Below are positions 11,830 to 20,754 of a stretch of DNA of 64,000 bases, in pieces (the first letter of the stretch is position 1; each line of letters starts with the position of its first letter). This DNA comes from Thysanoteuthis rhombus. Taxonomy: Eukaryota > Mollusca > Cephalopoda > Oegopsida > Thysanoteuthidae. Location: positions 39,780,250 to 39,844,249 of the forward strand of contig OY735227.1 in the NCBI GenBank assembly GCA_963457665.1, in the 5' to 3' direction. The notes under the pieces are model-generated. The model was not told where the DNA came from and did not search any database. It worked only from the letters and a program-made list of their open reading frames with translations. The position numbers and the translations under genes are program-made.

Positions 11830-12480
11830 GGGTGGATTTGAATGATGGAGGAAATATCGAACTTGAGCAGTGAGAAAATTTAAGGAAATCGATGTCAGGA
11901 AAACACTCCAACGAGTCCGATATTTTTTAAGCCGCTGACCTATTAAATATTGACAATATGCTCGAGTATGTTATTTTCGACTGGAATATAAGTGATATTT
12001 CAACTGTAAATCACATGGGTGGTTGATGAAGCCTTTTGAGAAGCAAGTTGAATGTATCTAACGAATTTATTATTAAAAACCACATTGACTCTGCAGGGAA
12101 AAACTCAAATATAAAAAAAAAAACAAAAACAAAAAACCGTCCCGTTTATCAACTGCAGAAATTATTTTTGTATAATCGATTCACCATAGCCTCACAGATG
12201 ACCCGCAGGACCAACCAGCTGAGTGGCTCGTGATTCTTCTTTTTTCGCTCGTTTGTACATCTGTGTGGGTATTCGAGTTCTGGTTATATTCCAGAGGCTA
12301 CCAACTTGAAGATTTGCACGAGTGTGCCACTATCTTGGTTTTCTCTCCACCCACAACTTGTACTGGTATTTTCTTCGGATAATTTTTTAGATAATCATTT
12401 CTGGTATACATGCCAGCTACGATGATGAATTTTTTTTGAGCTACAGGTTATTTAACACATGAAAAACACAAACCGTTTCT
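11830..12480. other. Unassigned DNA
   Basis: No gene or repeat recognised. A (A)n-rich patch with ACAAAAACAAAAAACC lies at 12113-12138. Confidence 0.4.
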
Positions 12481-12489
12481 ATCAAAAAT

Positions 12490-12560
12490 TGTCCTATTAA
12501 TGGTTTGAAGATTTTGCAGGCATGCAAAGGATCCTGGGTTCAAATCCTGGTATGAACAGA
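12490..12560 (+). repeat. tRNA-like SINE head
   Basis: CCTGGGTTCAAATCCTGG (12533-12550) is a textbook T-arm with a perfect box B (GGTTCAAATCC). Just upstream TTTGCAGGCATGCAAA (12511-12526) can pair as a stem. No acceptor stem or D-arm closes around them, so this is a tRNA-derived SINE or pseudo-tRNA rather than a working tRNA gene. Confidence 0.5.
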
Positions 12561-12583
12561 GAATGTGGAAAATATTTTGATAT

Positions 12584-12601
12584 CCAACCATTAATGGTTG
12601 G
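12584..12601. repeat. Perfect 18-bp palindrome
   Basis: CCAACCATTAATGGTTGG reads identically on both strands. It lies between the tRNA-like head and the LTR. Nothing known to me binds it. Confidence 0.7.
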
Positions 12602-12661
12602 AAATAGAATGCAGATTGAACCCAAAACAACACCAAGAAAGATTAGCTTGCTGATTATTGC

Positions 12662-13491
12662 TGTAGTGCCCCCTATATTTTTAGTTAAGAATTAAGTATG
12701 AAACACTTCTTTTAGCTAGATATCCAAAACGTCACTTCATCTGACGGCCCCTATAAAACCCTTGGACGCACATGGCCCAGTGCTCACTAGCTCCAGCCCC
12801 ACTCACTGGGTACGCATCTAGCCTCAGCCTCTGCAGCCGGCCATTCTCTCTCTTCTCTTCTCCCTGGCCCAATGCTCCTTGGCACCAGTATTTCTAGCTG
12901 GCCATGCCTCTGGCCCCGGCCCTCGCAGCCGGCTACTTTTCCACTCTCTTCCTTTCTCTCCAAGATCGTTTTCATGTCGCCGACCCACTGGCCGATCCGA
13001 TCTTAGCCACCATCCTCACTTCGTGAAACACGCATGGATAAAACTCCATGTTCTATGTCTTTCATAGTCTGTTCGTCGAGAGTCTAACAGCGTCTGGGAA
13101 TAGTCCCCAAGTTAACTCACTTACTTGGCAGTAAGGCTCACACACTGAACCCGATTTCCACGTATCTGGGAGCTATGCAACCATACGGAATCCACACGTT
13201 CAGACAACAACGCTACAACTCCGACGCCAGCACTATCAAGACAAGAAAACTCCAACCTTTTACTATATCTTCTAACATTACATCTCACGACCGATCGTAT
13301 TAATGTTATCCTTACATGTACCTCATCTTTATTCTTGTATTAAACGTACATCTCTTGTTTGGCCATAATTCTTGTATGTGTTCATTCCTCTTTATTTCAA
13401 TGCGCGTCTAACTTCATACTTGGTGCACATTCCATTCCCTTCTCTCCGTACAGCTTACTTCCTTCCACAGCTACAGGGCCGGTGCACTACA
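12662..13491 (+). mobile_element. Probable solo LTR of an LTR retrotransposon
   Basis: The 830-bp segment starts TGTAGTGCCCC and ends GGTGCACTACA, an imperfect inverted repeat with the TG...CA ends typical of LTRs. It has a TATA box (TATAAAA, 12752-12758), markedly higher GC than its surroundings, and downstream a diverged internal tandem repeat of about 95 bases (12774-12868 and 12869-12961) that starts at GGCCCARTGCTC and ends at GCAGCCGGC plus a pyrimidine run. TATTAAA (13339) could serve as a late polyadenylation signal. I see no primer-binding site after it and no target-site duplication (ATTGC before, CATCA after), so solo-LTR status is inferred. Confidence 0.5.
12752..12758 (+). promoter_or_regulatory. 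TATA box in the putative LTR
   Basis: CCCCTATAAAACCC stands 90 bases into the putative LTR, about where the U3 promoter of a gypsy-type LTR would lie. No initiator can be confirmed. Confidence 0.4.
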
Positions 13492-13499
13492 CATCACCT

Positions 13500-14080
13500 T
13501 ATCCACATCCTAATCCTTCTATGAAGGTGAGAGCGAAGTTAGAAATAATAGATCGGGGGAATCTTTATCAGTAAACTTCAGGAGTCAATTGTTACGGACA
13601 ACGAACCGAGGAAACCACCCTGTTCATTTTTGAAATAGACCAGTTGTCCCTTAACTTATTTTGCTGCAGGAACCCTAACTTGATTTTCCAAAAATTGCAG
13701 TATCCATACCTATATTTTACGGGCAACCCCGGTCATCCTAATTTTGGCGAGACATCAAATGAAACAAAAATTGTTTTAGGAAATTTATTAATAATATATA
13801 TAAGTAGAAAATATAAAAGAAAAAAATATTCAATGGAACATTGAAAATTCTGAAAAAATAGTTCTGTCTTCACGCTGCTAAATTTTTTATCTAGAAAATG
13901 GTGAATATCATTTTTTTTCATAAGATAAATTTTCATTTAATTTTATTAAAAGAAACCTTATCTACCGGAACCCCTTGTATTTATTCCGGGAAAACACTGG
14001 AGTGAGCTAATTGGCAATTAATCAAGATATATCCGTGTTTTTTCCTTTTCATTGAGAACAATAAGTACATTTAGAAGAGA
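13500..14080. other. Unassigned DNA
   Basis: No gene or repeat recognised. The two overlapping open frames at 13644-13844 (+) and 13733-13936 (-) are chance frames in A/T-rich sequence. Confidence 0.4.
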
Positions 14081-14084
14081 GAAA

Positions 14085-14340
14085 ATGTATCAGGACACTA
14101 TAATATAACAAAGATCAGCCAGCTGTTCTAATATCAAACTTTTTTGTTAAAAAAAAATCAGGACGCACATTGTGCACCAAAGTTCAGTGAGCTAAACTTA
14201 CAGGTCGTTATTAGTGGGTTCGATTCCTATTGGATCTACCACTATGAATGCTCTGATGCAAACTGCTGTTTTGATCAATCAATAAAGAGACGGATCTGGA
14301 CGCACATATAACAAGGATCATAGAGCTATTCTTGCTTTCT
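14085..14340 (+). repeat. Three diverged tandem units with a tRNA-like box B
   Basis: Related units start at about 14090 (CAGGACACTATAATATAACA), 14159 (CAGGACGCACATTGTGCACC) and 14297 (CTGGACGCACATATAACAAG); each continues with ARRRTCAG.GAGCTA-like sequence. The middle unit holds GTGGGTTCGATTCC (14215-14228), a perfect box B, after GTTCAGTGAGCTAAACTT (14183). This looks like a tRNA-related SINE with repeated tail units. GGACGCACAT also occurs at 12773 and 35976. Confidence 0.5.
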
Positions 14341-14419
14341 GTTCAAAGTAAGCTTGATCCACATCGAATTTCCCAGTATATATGGTCTGATACTATATCA
14401 TGCTACGTTGAAATACTTC

Positions 14420-14615
14420 TATGATGGACAGTATGACCGTCATGTATTTCATCTGTAATACAAGACTCTTCAAATCAGGTTGCTTAGGTATTCGCCATCT
14501 ATTTTCCCTTTGTGTTCCCAGTCTAGGTTTCGGAATATCATCCCTAGGCAGGATGTGAAGAGTTTATATGAGCTAGTACCACCTTGTCTCACTCCTTTCT
14601 GATTTTAGTTTTCTT
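14420..14615 (-). mobile_element. RTE-type LINE, internal RT fragment
   Basis: The minus strand translates (14605 downward) to GVRQGGTSSYKLFTSCLG and continues with MIFRN.DWE-like sequence and YLSNL. This is the RT segment just before the FADD catalytic motif in RTE-clade LINEs, where the usual text is GVRQGDTISPKLFTACLE. The FADD site itself is degraded or absent near 14450. It lies downstream of the C-terminal fragment on the same strand, the reverse of normal order. Confidence 0.75.
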
Positions 14616-14639
14616 GTTACTTCTATCATATCCCTTGCC

Positions 14640-14828
14640 CTTGTTTTCCTGTAGAGTTCTGTGTTGAGCTGTGATATTCCCATGTGATGCTGAATACGAT
14701 TCTATCCAATGCACGTTGAATGATTTTCAGTTTGAGGGGGAATCTCTTGATTAGGTTCCATGTTTCAGCTCCATGGGTGACTATTGAGAGGATGCATTGA
14801 TTGTATATTTTAGAGGGATATCAAATAC
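14640..14828 (-). mobile_element. RTE-type LINE, C-terminal fragment
   Basis: The minus strand from about 14800 reads QCILSIVTHGAETWNLIKR followed by PLKLKIIQRALDRI and ITWEYHSSTQN. This is the conserved post-RT block (QCILP.VTYGAETW...K.R..QRA.ERIML) of RTE elements. In a normal element it follows, not precedes, the RT motif found at 14420-14615, so two copies or a rearranged copy are joined at about 14620-14640. Confidence 0.8.
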
Positions 14829-14864
14829 ACACTTCATAGATCAATAGTATACAACCAACAAGAA

Positions 14865-15105
14865 AAAAAGGCAGCAATGGGCTGGTAACGTTGCAAGAAT
14901 ATCAGAAACAGCTCGACATCACTAATCACAGTGAGGATCTCCAGAAATCCAACGCTAAACTGTGACCGACAAAAAATAAATTGGCTTGATCAACTAGACG
15001 AGTTCGGGGAGTATTGGTCCCGTGACACCCATGATAGAGAGGTCTGGTGAAACTTGAGGAAGGTCTATGTTCTATTAGGAACGCTGATAAGGCTTATGAG
15101 ATGAA
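14865..15105 (+). mobile_element. RTE-type LINE, C-terminal tail
   Basis: Plus strand: QWAGNVARISET, then DQLDEFGEYWSRDTHDREVW and KVYVL-like sequence. This is the last 80 or so residues of the same LINE family as the neighbouring minus-strand pieces, so two copies meet tail-to-head in opposite orientation at about 14830-14865. Stop codons interrupt it and the (TGA)n tail is missing. Confidence 0.75.
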
Positions 15106-15890
15106 GACTAACTAGGTATGGCACAAGGCCAAAATTATATGGCATCTGCGGCATTGTACTTATTGAAACGGTTTCTTTGAGGATCATAGCTCCTCACTTG
15201 GTGTCCTTAATATTCGGTATAACTCAATATAAAACATGGCCGCATTGTGAGATCCCTTCTCCACCGGTGTGGATCGAACTCATTAGGGGTCAATGAATTG
15301 GGCTTGCTGCCAATCGTTCTAAACCAAGTACCATTGATATTCCCGAAGCCTAGCTTAGTATGACACAAGGTCACAATTGTAGGGCACCAGAAGAGGATCC
15401 CTCTGATAAAAGTGACATTGGTCGATTTGTTAGCCATTGCTCAACAGTAGTCGTTCATGATTTAAGTATAGCTTATTATTGTATAATGACCTCCCCGGTT
15501 AGAACCGATCTTGCTTTCCTCGTGCCTGCATTGTGCTCTAAATGGTTCTACGTTAGGCGCCATCGATAGCAATAGAGCTTGGATAAGTTTGGCACAAGGC
15601 CACATCATAGGACCATCGTAGAAAATCAAGATCAGTTTACCTGTAAGGTTAATGTTTGATATCGATCGCCAGGCACTATTGATATTTACTAACGATTCCT
15701 CATTGTTGGGACCTCGGTGAAGATCGAACTTGCTTTATTAGCAAGTCACACACGAAGCAAAATTGCTCTTCCTTAGCTAGGAACCATTGTTATTTAAAAG
15801 CTTAACTGGGTAAGGCACAGTTTTAGGGCACCAAGTAAGGATCACTCTCAGTCTATCTGAGGAGGGTTTTTGCCGGCCATCTTCATCATG
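15105..15890 (-). repeat. Head-to-tail array of four family C SINE units
   Basis: The tail complement recurs at near-regular spacing: AACTAGGTATGGCACAAGGCC (15110), CTAGCTTAGTATGACACAAGG (15348), CTTGGATAAGTTTGGCACAAG (15580) and CTTAACTGGGTAAGGCACAG (15801), that is 238, 232 and 221 bases apart. Each unit also carries a TAGGGCACC or similar block and a box-B-like complement (GGATCGAACTC at 15271; AAGATCGAACTTG at 15721). Sequences between units are diverged, so the array is old. Confidence 0.65.
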
Positions 15891-15894
15891 TAAT

Positions 15895-16590
15895 CTTTGA
15901 ATGAAATATTTAATTGTAACTTCATCAATGTTTTGATTTTGTTATCCTATGGTGTCAGTTTGAGCAAATGCATTCCTGAAAAAAATTATTGTTTCAGTGA
16001 CGTTGCTACGGATCTATTATTTGTTAAAATGAATTTTCGGTGTAATTGTATAACAGATGTTCTATCGTCGTGGGTGTTACCAGCTTTGCAATATAAAAAA
16101 AAATTGAAAGCAGTTTTGAAAATCAATAACAAGACCCAGACTCGAAAATGGACTTGTTTACAAAAAATCTTCCGCCTGGATGTTTTCCCCAATAGAACTG
16201 AAATTAGGAATAGTGGGGAAAAATTGCACTCCATACGAACAACATTTTCCATCATTTTTCGATTGAAATCCACTGCCGCTTCCTCGCAGTGGTAGGGCTG
16301 ATGTGATTTTACGTGTTTATTGTTATCAGTTCTGTTTTGAAGCAGAAGTAATGTTCCCGGGAGAGGGATCCGCTATTTAGATCTTTTAAAAAATGAACTC
16401 ATTATCGATTTCGGATGCTAGTGAGGTTTAAATTTGGTTGCAGAATTCCACTGACTGATCCTCGTAGTGCATTAGTTTCGAAACTGATCTTTTGATCCAT
16501 TGGGGTCCATCCGATAATGGCCAGGGTTCTGCATAAACATGATCGTTTTACGCAGACCTATACCATGTAATGGGATTTGTATAAATGTAA
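15895..16590. other. Unassigned DNA with a 132-codon open frame
   Basis: The plus frame 15897-16295 is among the longest non-repetitive frames in the window. It starts with a hydrophobic stretch (FINVLILLSYGVSLS) and then a basic, cysteine-containing tail. I recognise no domain, and an overlapping minus frame (15986-16273) of similar length suggests chance openness. No splice or promoter context supports a gene. Confidence 0.25.
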
Positions 16591-16594
16591 CTTA

Positions 16595-17231
16595 TATGAC
16601 CTCCAACTAATGCTAGATGAACTAAATGAAAAGAGCAAGAAAGTTGGCTAACACATGAACTTCAGTATGTGCAACAATCACGTCGGAAATGGAGTGAGAT
16701 CAAAATCAAGGACACTGAACTAGAGAAAGTGGACCCCTATATCTACCTAGGACAACGAATATCCATGACATCCCAAGAAGAAAAAATCTAGCGAAGAATC
16801 ACCCGAGCATGGCTACCTCCCCCCCAGTAGTCACTTATGGAGCTGAAACATTGAACATAACAAAGAGACGGACCAGCAAACCAAGAACCATGCAACGTGC
16901 ACATGAAAGAATTATGTTGAATCTTACACCTAGAGACCCCAAGACAGCACATTACATCGGGGATAAGACAAGAGTCAGGAACGTTAGAGAATCCATCAAA
17001 AAACTCACATGGCAATGGGCTGGCCATGTTGCAAGAATAGCAGATAACTGATGAACATCACGACTCACGACATGGGTCCACAGAGATCACATGCGCAACC
17101 GAGGCCGGTAGAGTACTAGATAGAAAGACGAGCCGGACAGATTCAGAAAGTACTGGCTCTGCAATGCCCACGATAGAGATGTATGACGAATCTAGGGGAG
17201 AGTCTATGCCCAACAACAGACATCAAGAGAC

Positions 17232-17262
<31 letters not shown>
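16595..17262 (+). mobile_element. RTE-type LINE, 3' part with (TGA)n tail
   Basis: In order on the plus strand: DLQLMLDELNEKSKKVG (16600), a block with ELEKVDPYIYLGQRISMTS (16718-16775), then, after an internal loss of about 30 residues, VVTYGAETLNITKR (16827), QRAHERIMLNLTPRD, SIKKLTWQWAGHVARIADN (16993-17048), a stop, and FRKYWLCNAHDRDV (17140) to VYAQQQTSRD. It ends in (TGA)10 at 17229-17261, the characteristic simple-repeat tail of RTE-clade LINEs. It is 5' truncated, with several stops: a dead copy, but the best preserved RTE 3' end here. Confidence 0.88.
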
Positions 17263-17281
17263 TCCACTAAAATTAAAAAAT

Positions 17282-17282
17282 A

Positions 17283-17332
<50 letters not shown>
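17282..17332. repeat. (TA)n(GT)n microsatellite
   Basis: About 11 TA then 14 GT units, 20 bases past the RTE (TGA)n tail. Confidence 0.95.
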
Positions 17333-17335
<3 letters not shown>

Positions 17336-17399
17336 GGCATTGAATGAATAAGAGTTTTGGTTTTAAATTCTCAGAGGTTTCCGATTACGGACGACGTCT

Positions 17400-17772
17400 G
17401 AAAATGCCATAAAGTACAAGCGCCAAAATTCCATCCGTATAAATTCTATTTATGACATCGCTAGCGTTTTCCACTCAAAAAGATCTGATAAAGTGAAATA
17501 AATTCTGGAAAATCTAGATAGTATCATTAAACCCGTCAGAACAAGACAAGGACAAGCTCAAACGAGAATCTCCCTCATCCCCACCAAAAGGGGTCGTATT
17601 TGAGTACTGATGCTAATTCTCAAGTCTCCAGATAGAACACCATTGTCAGAACCTACTGAACGCACAAGCTGACTAACACACAAACACACACTAGTATAAA
17701 AAAGGGTAAAATACTTTGCCATTCTTAATGGTATCGGTGGTTCAATAATTTTGAAATATCAATAATGACTAT
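17400..17772 (+). mobile_element. Family A MITE-like element, copy 3
   Basis: The left end is degraded, but from about 17430 it follows the family: TATAAATTCTATTTATGACATC, GCTAGCGTTTTCCACTC, CTGATGCTAATTCTCAAGTC (17606-17625) and the right end GGTATCGGTGGTTCAATAAT (17728-17747), whose complement (ATTATTGAACCACCGATACC) matches the left end of copy 2. This pairing of left and right ends is the main evidence that the family has terminal inverted repeats. Confidence 0.72.
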
Positions 17773-17984
17773 TTCTTATCACAAACAATTTAGATAAAAC
17801 ATATCTCATATTTCAAGTTATCAAATGACAGCAAAGATTTTATGACTCTCGTGAGACACTGAATATGAATTCAATAATTATTTCTGGATATGAGGCATGG
17901 TAAGAAAGATTTGTCCAAACAAAGTGAGCGAAGAAGTGAAGTGTTTACGCCTAATCGGAGACAGAAACCACGAGGGCACATAAA

Positions 17985-18145
17985 ATTAAGATCGGAATAC
18001 ATCGTTTAAAACATAAATGTTTTCAAGTACTAAAAAAAAAAGAAAATATGACAGTTTAAAGAGGGCCATTCATAAAACACTGATTGAGAGTAATGAAGCC
18101 TGTTGTTTATTCTTATTTCAGGTTTACTGTTTCTTTAACTTGTGA
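17985..18145 (+). repeat. Family B repeat
   Basis: ACACTGATTGAGAGTAATGA (18078-18097) and the preceding CAGTTTAAAGAG..CATTCA recur at 20986-21033 with about 85 per cent identity, and the upstream TTTTCAAGTAC has a partner at 20958. No frame is conserved. Function and class unknown. Confidence 0.6.
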
Positions 18146-18147
18146 AA

Positions 18148-18545
18148 AGTACGAGGTCTGTTCAGAAGGTATCCAACCAATTTCAATAATTGATGCCACT
18201 TGGCAACAATCGAAAAATGACTTTACTGACCATGCATGCACACACACTCTTCCGTAGGGTTATTCAGTCGGCTTTGAGATGAAATAAATAAGCTTGGTTA
18301 CTGTGTGATTGGTGCATTCTCAATGTTCGGATCTTTCTATTCTTCACGTCTACAGGATTCCTTTGGCTTGAACATCGCATCACTTAGGTCTTTCAGTCTC
18401 TTTAGTGTCGAGATCTCGCTCTGTTCCCTACGACTTCTGGCGAGACTGATGGTCAACCTGAGAGGAGACTGTTTCGAAAAGTGGAAGAGAGGCATAGATG
18501 AGTATGTGATTACCATAGAGGAGTACTTTTAATAGCACTTAGGCA
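18148..18545 (+). pseudogene. Mariner-like transposon relic
   Basis: TACGAGGTCTGTTCAGAAGG (18148-18167) is the TA target plus the start of a mariner inverted repeat (usually CGAGGTCTGTTCAAAAAGTA). The frame ending at 18532 reads RGDCFEKWKRGIDEYVI and EEYF before its stop, close to the C-terminal mariner signature CFE.WK.R...C....G.YFE. Only about 75 codons remain, with no catalytic D,D34D residues, so the copy is an internal deletion joining the left end to the last codons. I could not find the right inverted repeat. Confidence 0.6.
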
Positions 18546-18730
18546 ATATAACCCTATGTAGCCTACTTTTCGTCAACGTTGAAAAGATTCATATTTTCTG
18601 GGCATACAACGTGTAGTAATTTCCAAAGCATACCATCAAAAGATCCCAATACTAGGACTGTCCACAGGATCAAACACTTGGCACTTGCCAAGTGACCAAC
18701 GAAACTATACTGGGCACCCATGGGTATTTT
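18546..18730. other. Unassigned DNA
   Basis: Short stretch with no recognised feature. TTGGCACTTGCCAA (18677-18690) is a near-palindrome. Confidence 0.35.
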
Positions 18731-18732
18731 CA

Positions 18733-18852
18733 AAGTTTAGTCTGGCACAAGGCCATACATGCGCAGATGCAACTTACTTCTGTAGTAATGACATCAGAGA
18801 TTAACTTGTTTGCTATTACACAATCGTCAGGTACCTCAACTGATTAGAAACA
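18733..18852 (-). repeat. Family C SINE
   Basis: Well-kept tail complement AGTTTAGTCTGGCACAAGGCC (18736-18756). The body resembles other copies (GATTAACTTGTTTGCTATTACAC), but the box B region is lost. Confidence 0.6.
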
Positions 18853-18853
18853 T

Positions 18854-18903
18854 TCAACTGTAAGTTTCCTTTGTTCATACGATGGTCTGTCAGGCTGGCT
18901 TTA

Positions 18904-18906
<3 letters not shown>
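18854..18906 (+). repeat. Family E, 5' end (first copy)
   Basis: CAACTGTAAGTTTCC...GGTCTGTCAGGCTGGCTTTA is the left end of family E. It is repeated with changes at 19369-19415. In both places the match stops where a (TA)n array begins. Confidence 0.65.
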
Positions 18907-18974
<68 letters not shown>

Positions 18975-19362
18975 GTATATATGTATATATATGGATATGT
19001 GTGTATATATATGTATATATATACATATGTATATATATGTATATGTGTGTATATATATGTATATATATATGTATGTATATATGTATGTATGTATATATGT
19101 ATATATATGTAAATGTGTGTATATATATGTATATATATATATGTATACATATATATATATAAATGTATGTATATATATATGTATATATGTATGTATATAT
19201 ATGTACATATATATATATACGTAAATATATATGTATATATATATATGTGTGCATATATATGTATATATATATGTATATATATATGTATATACATGTGTAT
19301 ATATATGCGTATGTATATATATATGTATATATATGTATATATGTATATATATATGTATTAGG
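18907..19362. repeat. Long imperfect TA/GT array
   Basis: About 455 bases of ATGTATATATAT-type units with blocks of (GT)n (18938-18964) and scattered GTGTG, ACAT and GCAT changes. Many overlapping frames (YIYIYIH, CVCVCVC) arise in both directions and none is a gene. The sequence is almost purely alternating purine-pyrimidine. Confidence 0.97.
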
Positions 19363-19368
19363 AACTGT

Positions 19369-19409
19369 CAACCATAGTTCCCCTTTTTTTATGACGGTAT
19401 GTGAGGCTG

Positions 19410-19415
<6 letters not shown>
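19369..19415 (+). repeat. Family E, 5' end (second copy)
   Basis: CTGTCAACCATAGTTCCCC...GGTATGTGAGGCTGCTTTTA, the counterpart of 18854-18906 and of 39772-39815. It is followed at once by a second (TA)n array. Confidence 0.65.
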
Positions 19416-19502
<87 letters not shown>

Positions 19503-19619
19503 GGATATATATATATATATAGATATGCATATATATATATAGATAGATATGCATATATATATATGTATATAGACATGCATATATATATACATATAGATAT
19601 GCATATATATATATATATG

Positions 19620-19673
<54 letters not shown>

Positions 19674-19680
19674 TATATGC
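19416..19680. repeat. (TA)n array with GCATATAGA interruptions
   Basis: A pure (TA)n run of about 80 bases, then a higher-order pattern in which ATATGCATATATATA and ATAGATATG alternate with a period of about 30 bases (19510-19610). Confidence 0.95.
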
Positions 19681-19694
19681 ATGTGTGTATTTAG

Positions 19695-20043
19695 TTTGCA
19701 TGCATTCAGGTTGCATCAATGGAGTTAAACGACTGGAAATCTGAATATTTACTCATTATTATGTCAAGAAATTTTTTTCCCTTCAATTTCCTTCCCCTTT
19801 AAAAGGGTAGGGGTAATTTACAATGTAATTTTATGCCAAAACGATCCTTTGGTTTGTGTACGGTTGTATTCACGTTATTCTTTTTTGTTTTTACTTAGGG
19901 ACTTTTTCAGTCATGATTGCCCAACGAAAGACGAAAGAAGTGACTTTTTCATTGATCACCCTCCTCCCAATTCTTTAATGCGTTGCTCCCATCGTGTCCT
20001 GCACCTGAAAGACGTTCGTCACCCGATGCTTTCTATTGTTTGA
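19695..20043 (+). repeat. Family E, body
   Basis: The rest of family E resumes after the array: GCATTCAGGTTGCATCAATG, GGGGTAATTTACAATGTAA, GGGACTTTTTCAGTCATGAT, TGCCCAACGAAAG, TTTTTCATTGATCACC, TTCTTTAATG and GATGCTTTCTATTG. The same blocks occur in order at 39840-40135 and 34190-34370. Confidence 0.72.
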
Positions 20044-20044
20044 C

Positions 20045-20125
20045 TTACCAGACTTGTATATATAAATTTTGTTCGTAACTGAACCTAGGCTTACAATCCC
20101 AATACTATAACCACTGCTTGGGGTT
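20045..20125 (-). repeat. tRNA-like SINE head
   Basis: On the minus strand: CAGTGGTTATAGTATTGGGA (box-A-like), TTGTAAGCC and TAGGTTCAGTTAC (degenerate box B). The layout matches a tRNA arm order (D-arm, anticodon with TGT, T-arm), but stems do not close. Confidence 0.4.
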
Positions 20126-20129
20126 CGTT

Positions 20130-20750
20130 TGATATGAAAAGCAGTTTTTTTTCTTCGTCGTAAACCCATCACAATCTGAGTGGGCGTTGTCAGAGACACG
20201 AAAATATGTTCCACGGAGTGTCTTTGAGATATGCCAGAGAGCGTATTATCCTGTCCCCAAAATATTCAAGGAGCAAGTAAAAAAAAAAGACGTTTCCATT
20301 CTTTTTTTTTCTTCTTTGTCACACATCTTTGCACGAAGGGAATCGGATGAGAATACATACAAATATAGGATAAGAAATAAAAAAAAAGGACTTAAACAGA
20401 ATTCGACGTGGACAAGGTAGGTAAAAAAAAACCCTGACAAATCCTTTGTCATTCTTCCGACTCGTTCGCTGCCTAGAAGATAAGTGGTAGGCAATAAAAA
20501 TTGAAAGAAAAACATTGTACTCAATCCAGAAACATTTTTTATCGTTTCAGGACAACAGCAGAGAAGGCAGTGTTCAGGTAATCAATGTTTTTCACCCATA
20601 TACTTCAAGCTTCAAATAATACAACAAAAGCGGCGGTGGAAGATCTGTCATTTTTTCCTCAGCAGGATTTTGGATTAAATAAATATCTGCTAAGCCTCCC
20701 GTCAAAGAAATTGTCTTCTAAAATATTGGCATGACTTCTTAAACGTGACG
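20130..20750. other. Unassigned DNA
   Basis: No gene or repeat recognised. The opposed frames 20187-20420 (+) and 20246-20524 (-) overlap and are rich in K and F from poly-A/poly-T runs. Confidence 0.4.
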
Positions 20751-20754
20751 TATT

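Noticed and set aside
12490..12560. A functional tRNA gene
   Set aside because: Box B is perfect but no acceptor or D stem pairs; the same holds at 14183, 20045, 30550, 32570 and 43387.
12740..13010. A CpG-island promoter of a host gene
   Set aside because: The GC-rich segment is bounded by LTR-like ends and holds a tandem repeat; no gene follows.
15897..16295. A 132-codon frame as a host exon
   Set aside because: No known domain, an opposing frame of similar length in the same place, and no splice signals I could support.
18816..19719. Long open frames up to 270 codons reading YIYIYIH or CVCVCVY
   Set aside because: They are translations of TA/GT microsatellites, open in several frames on both strands.
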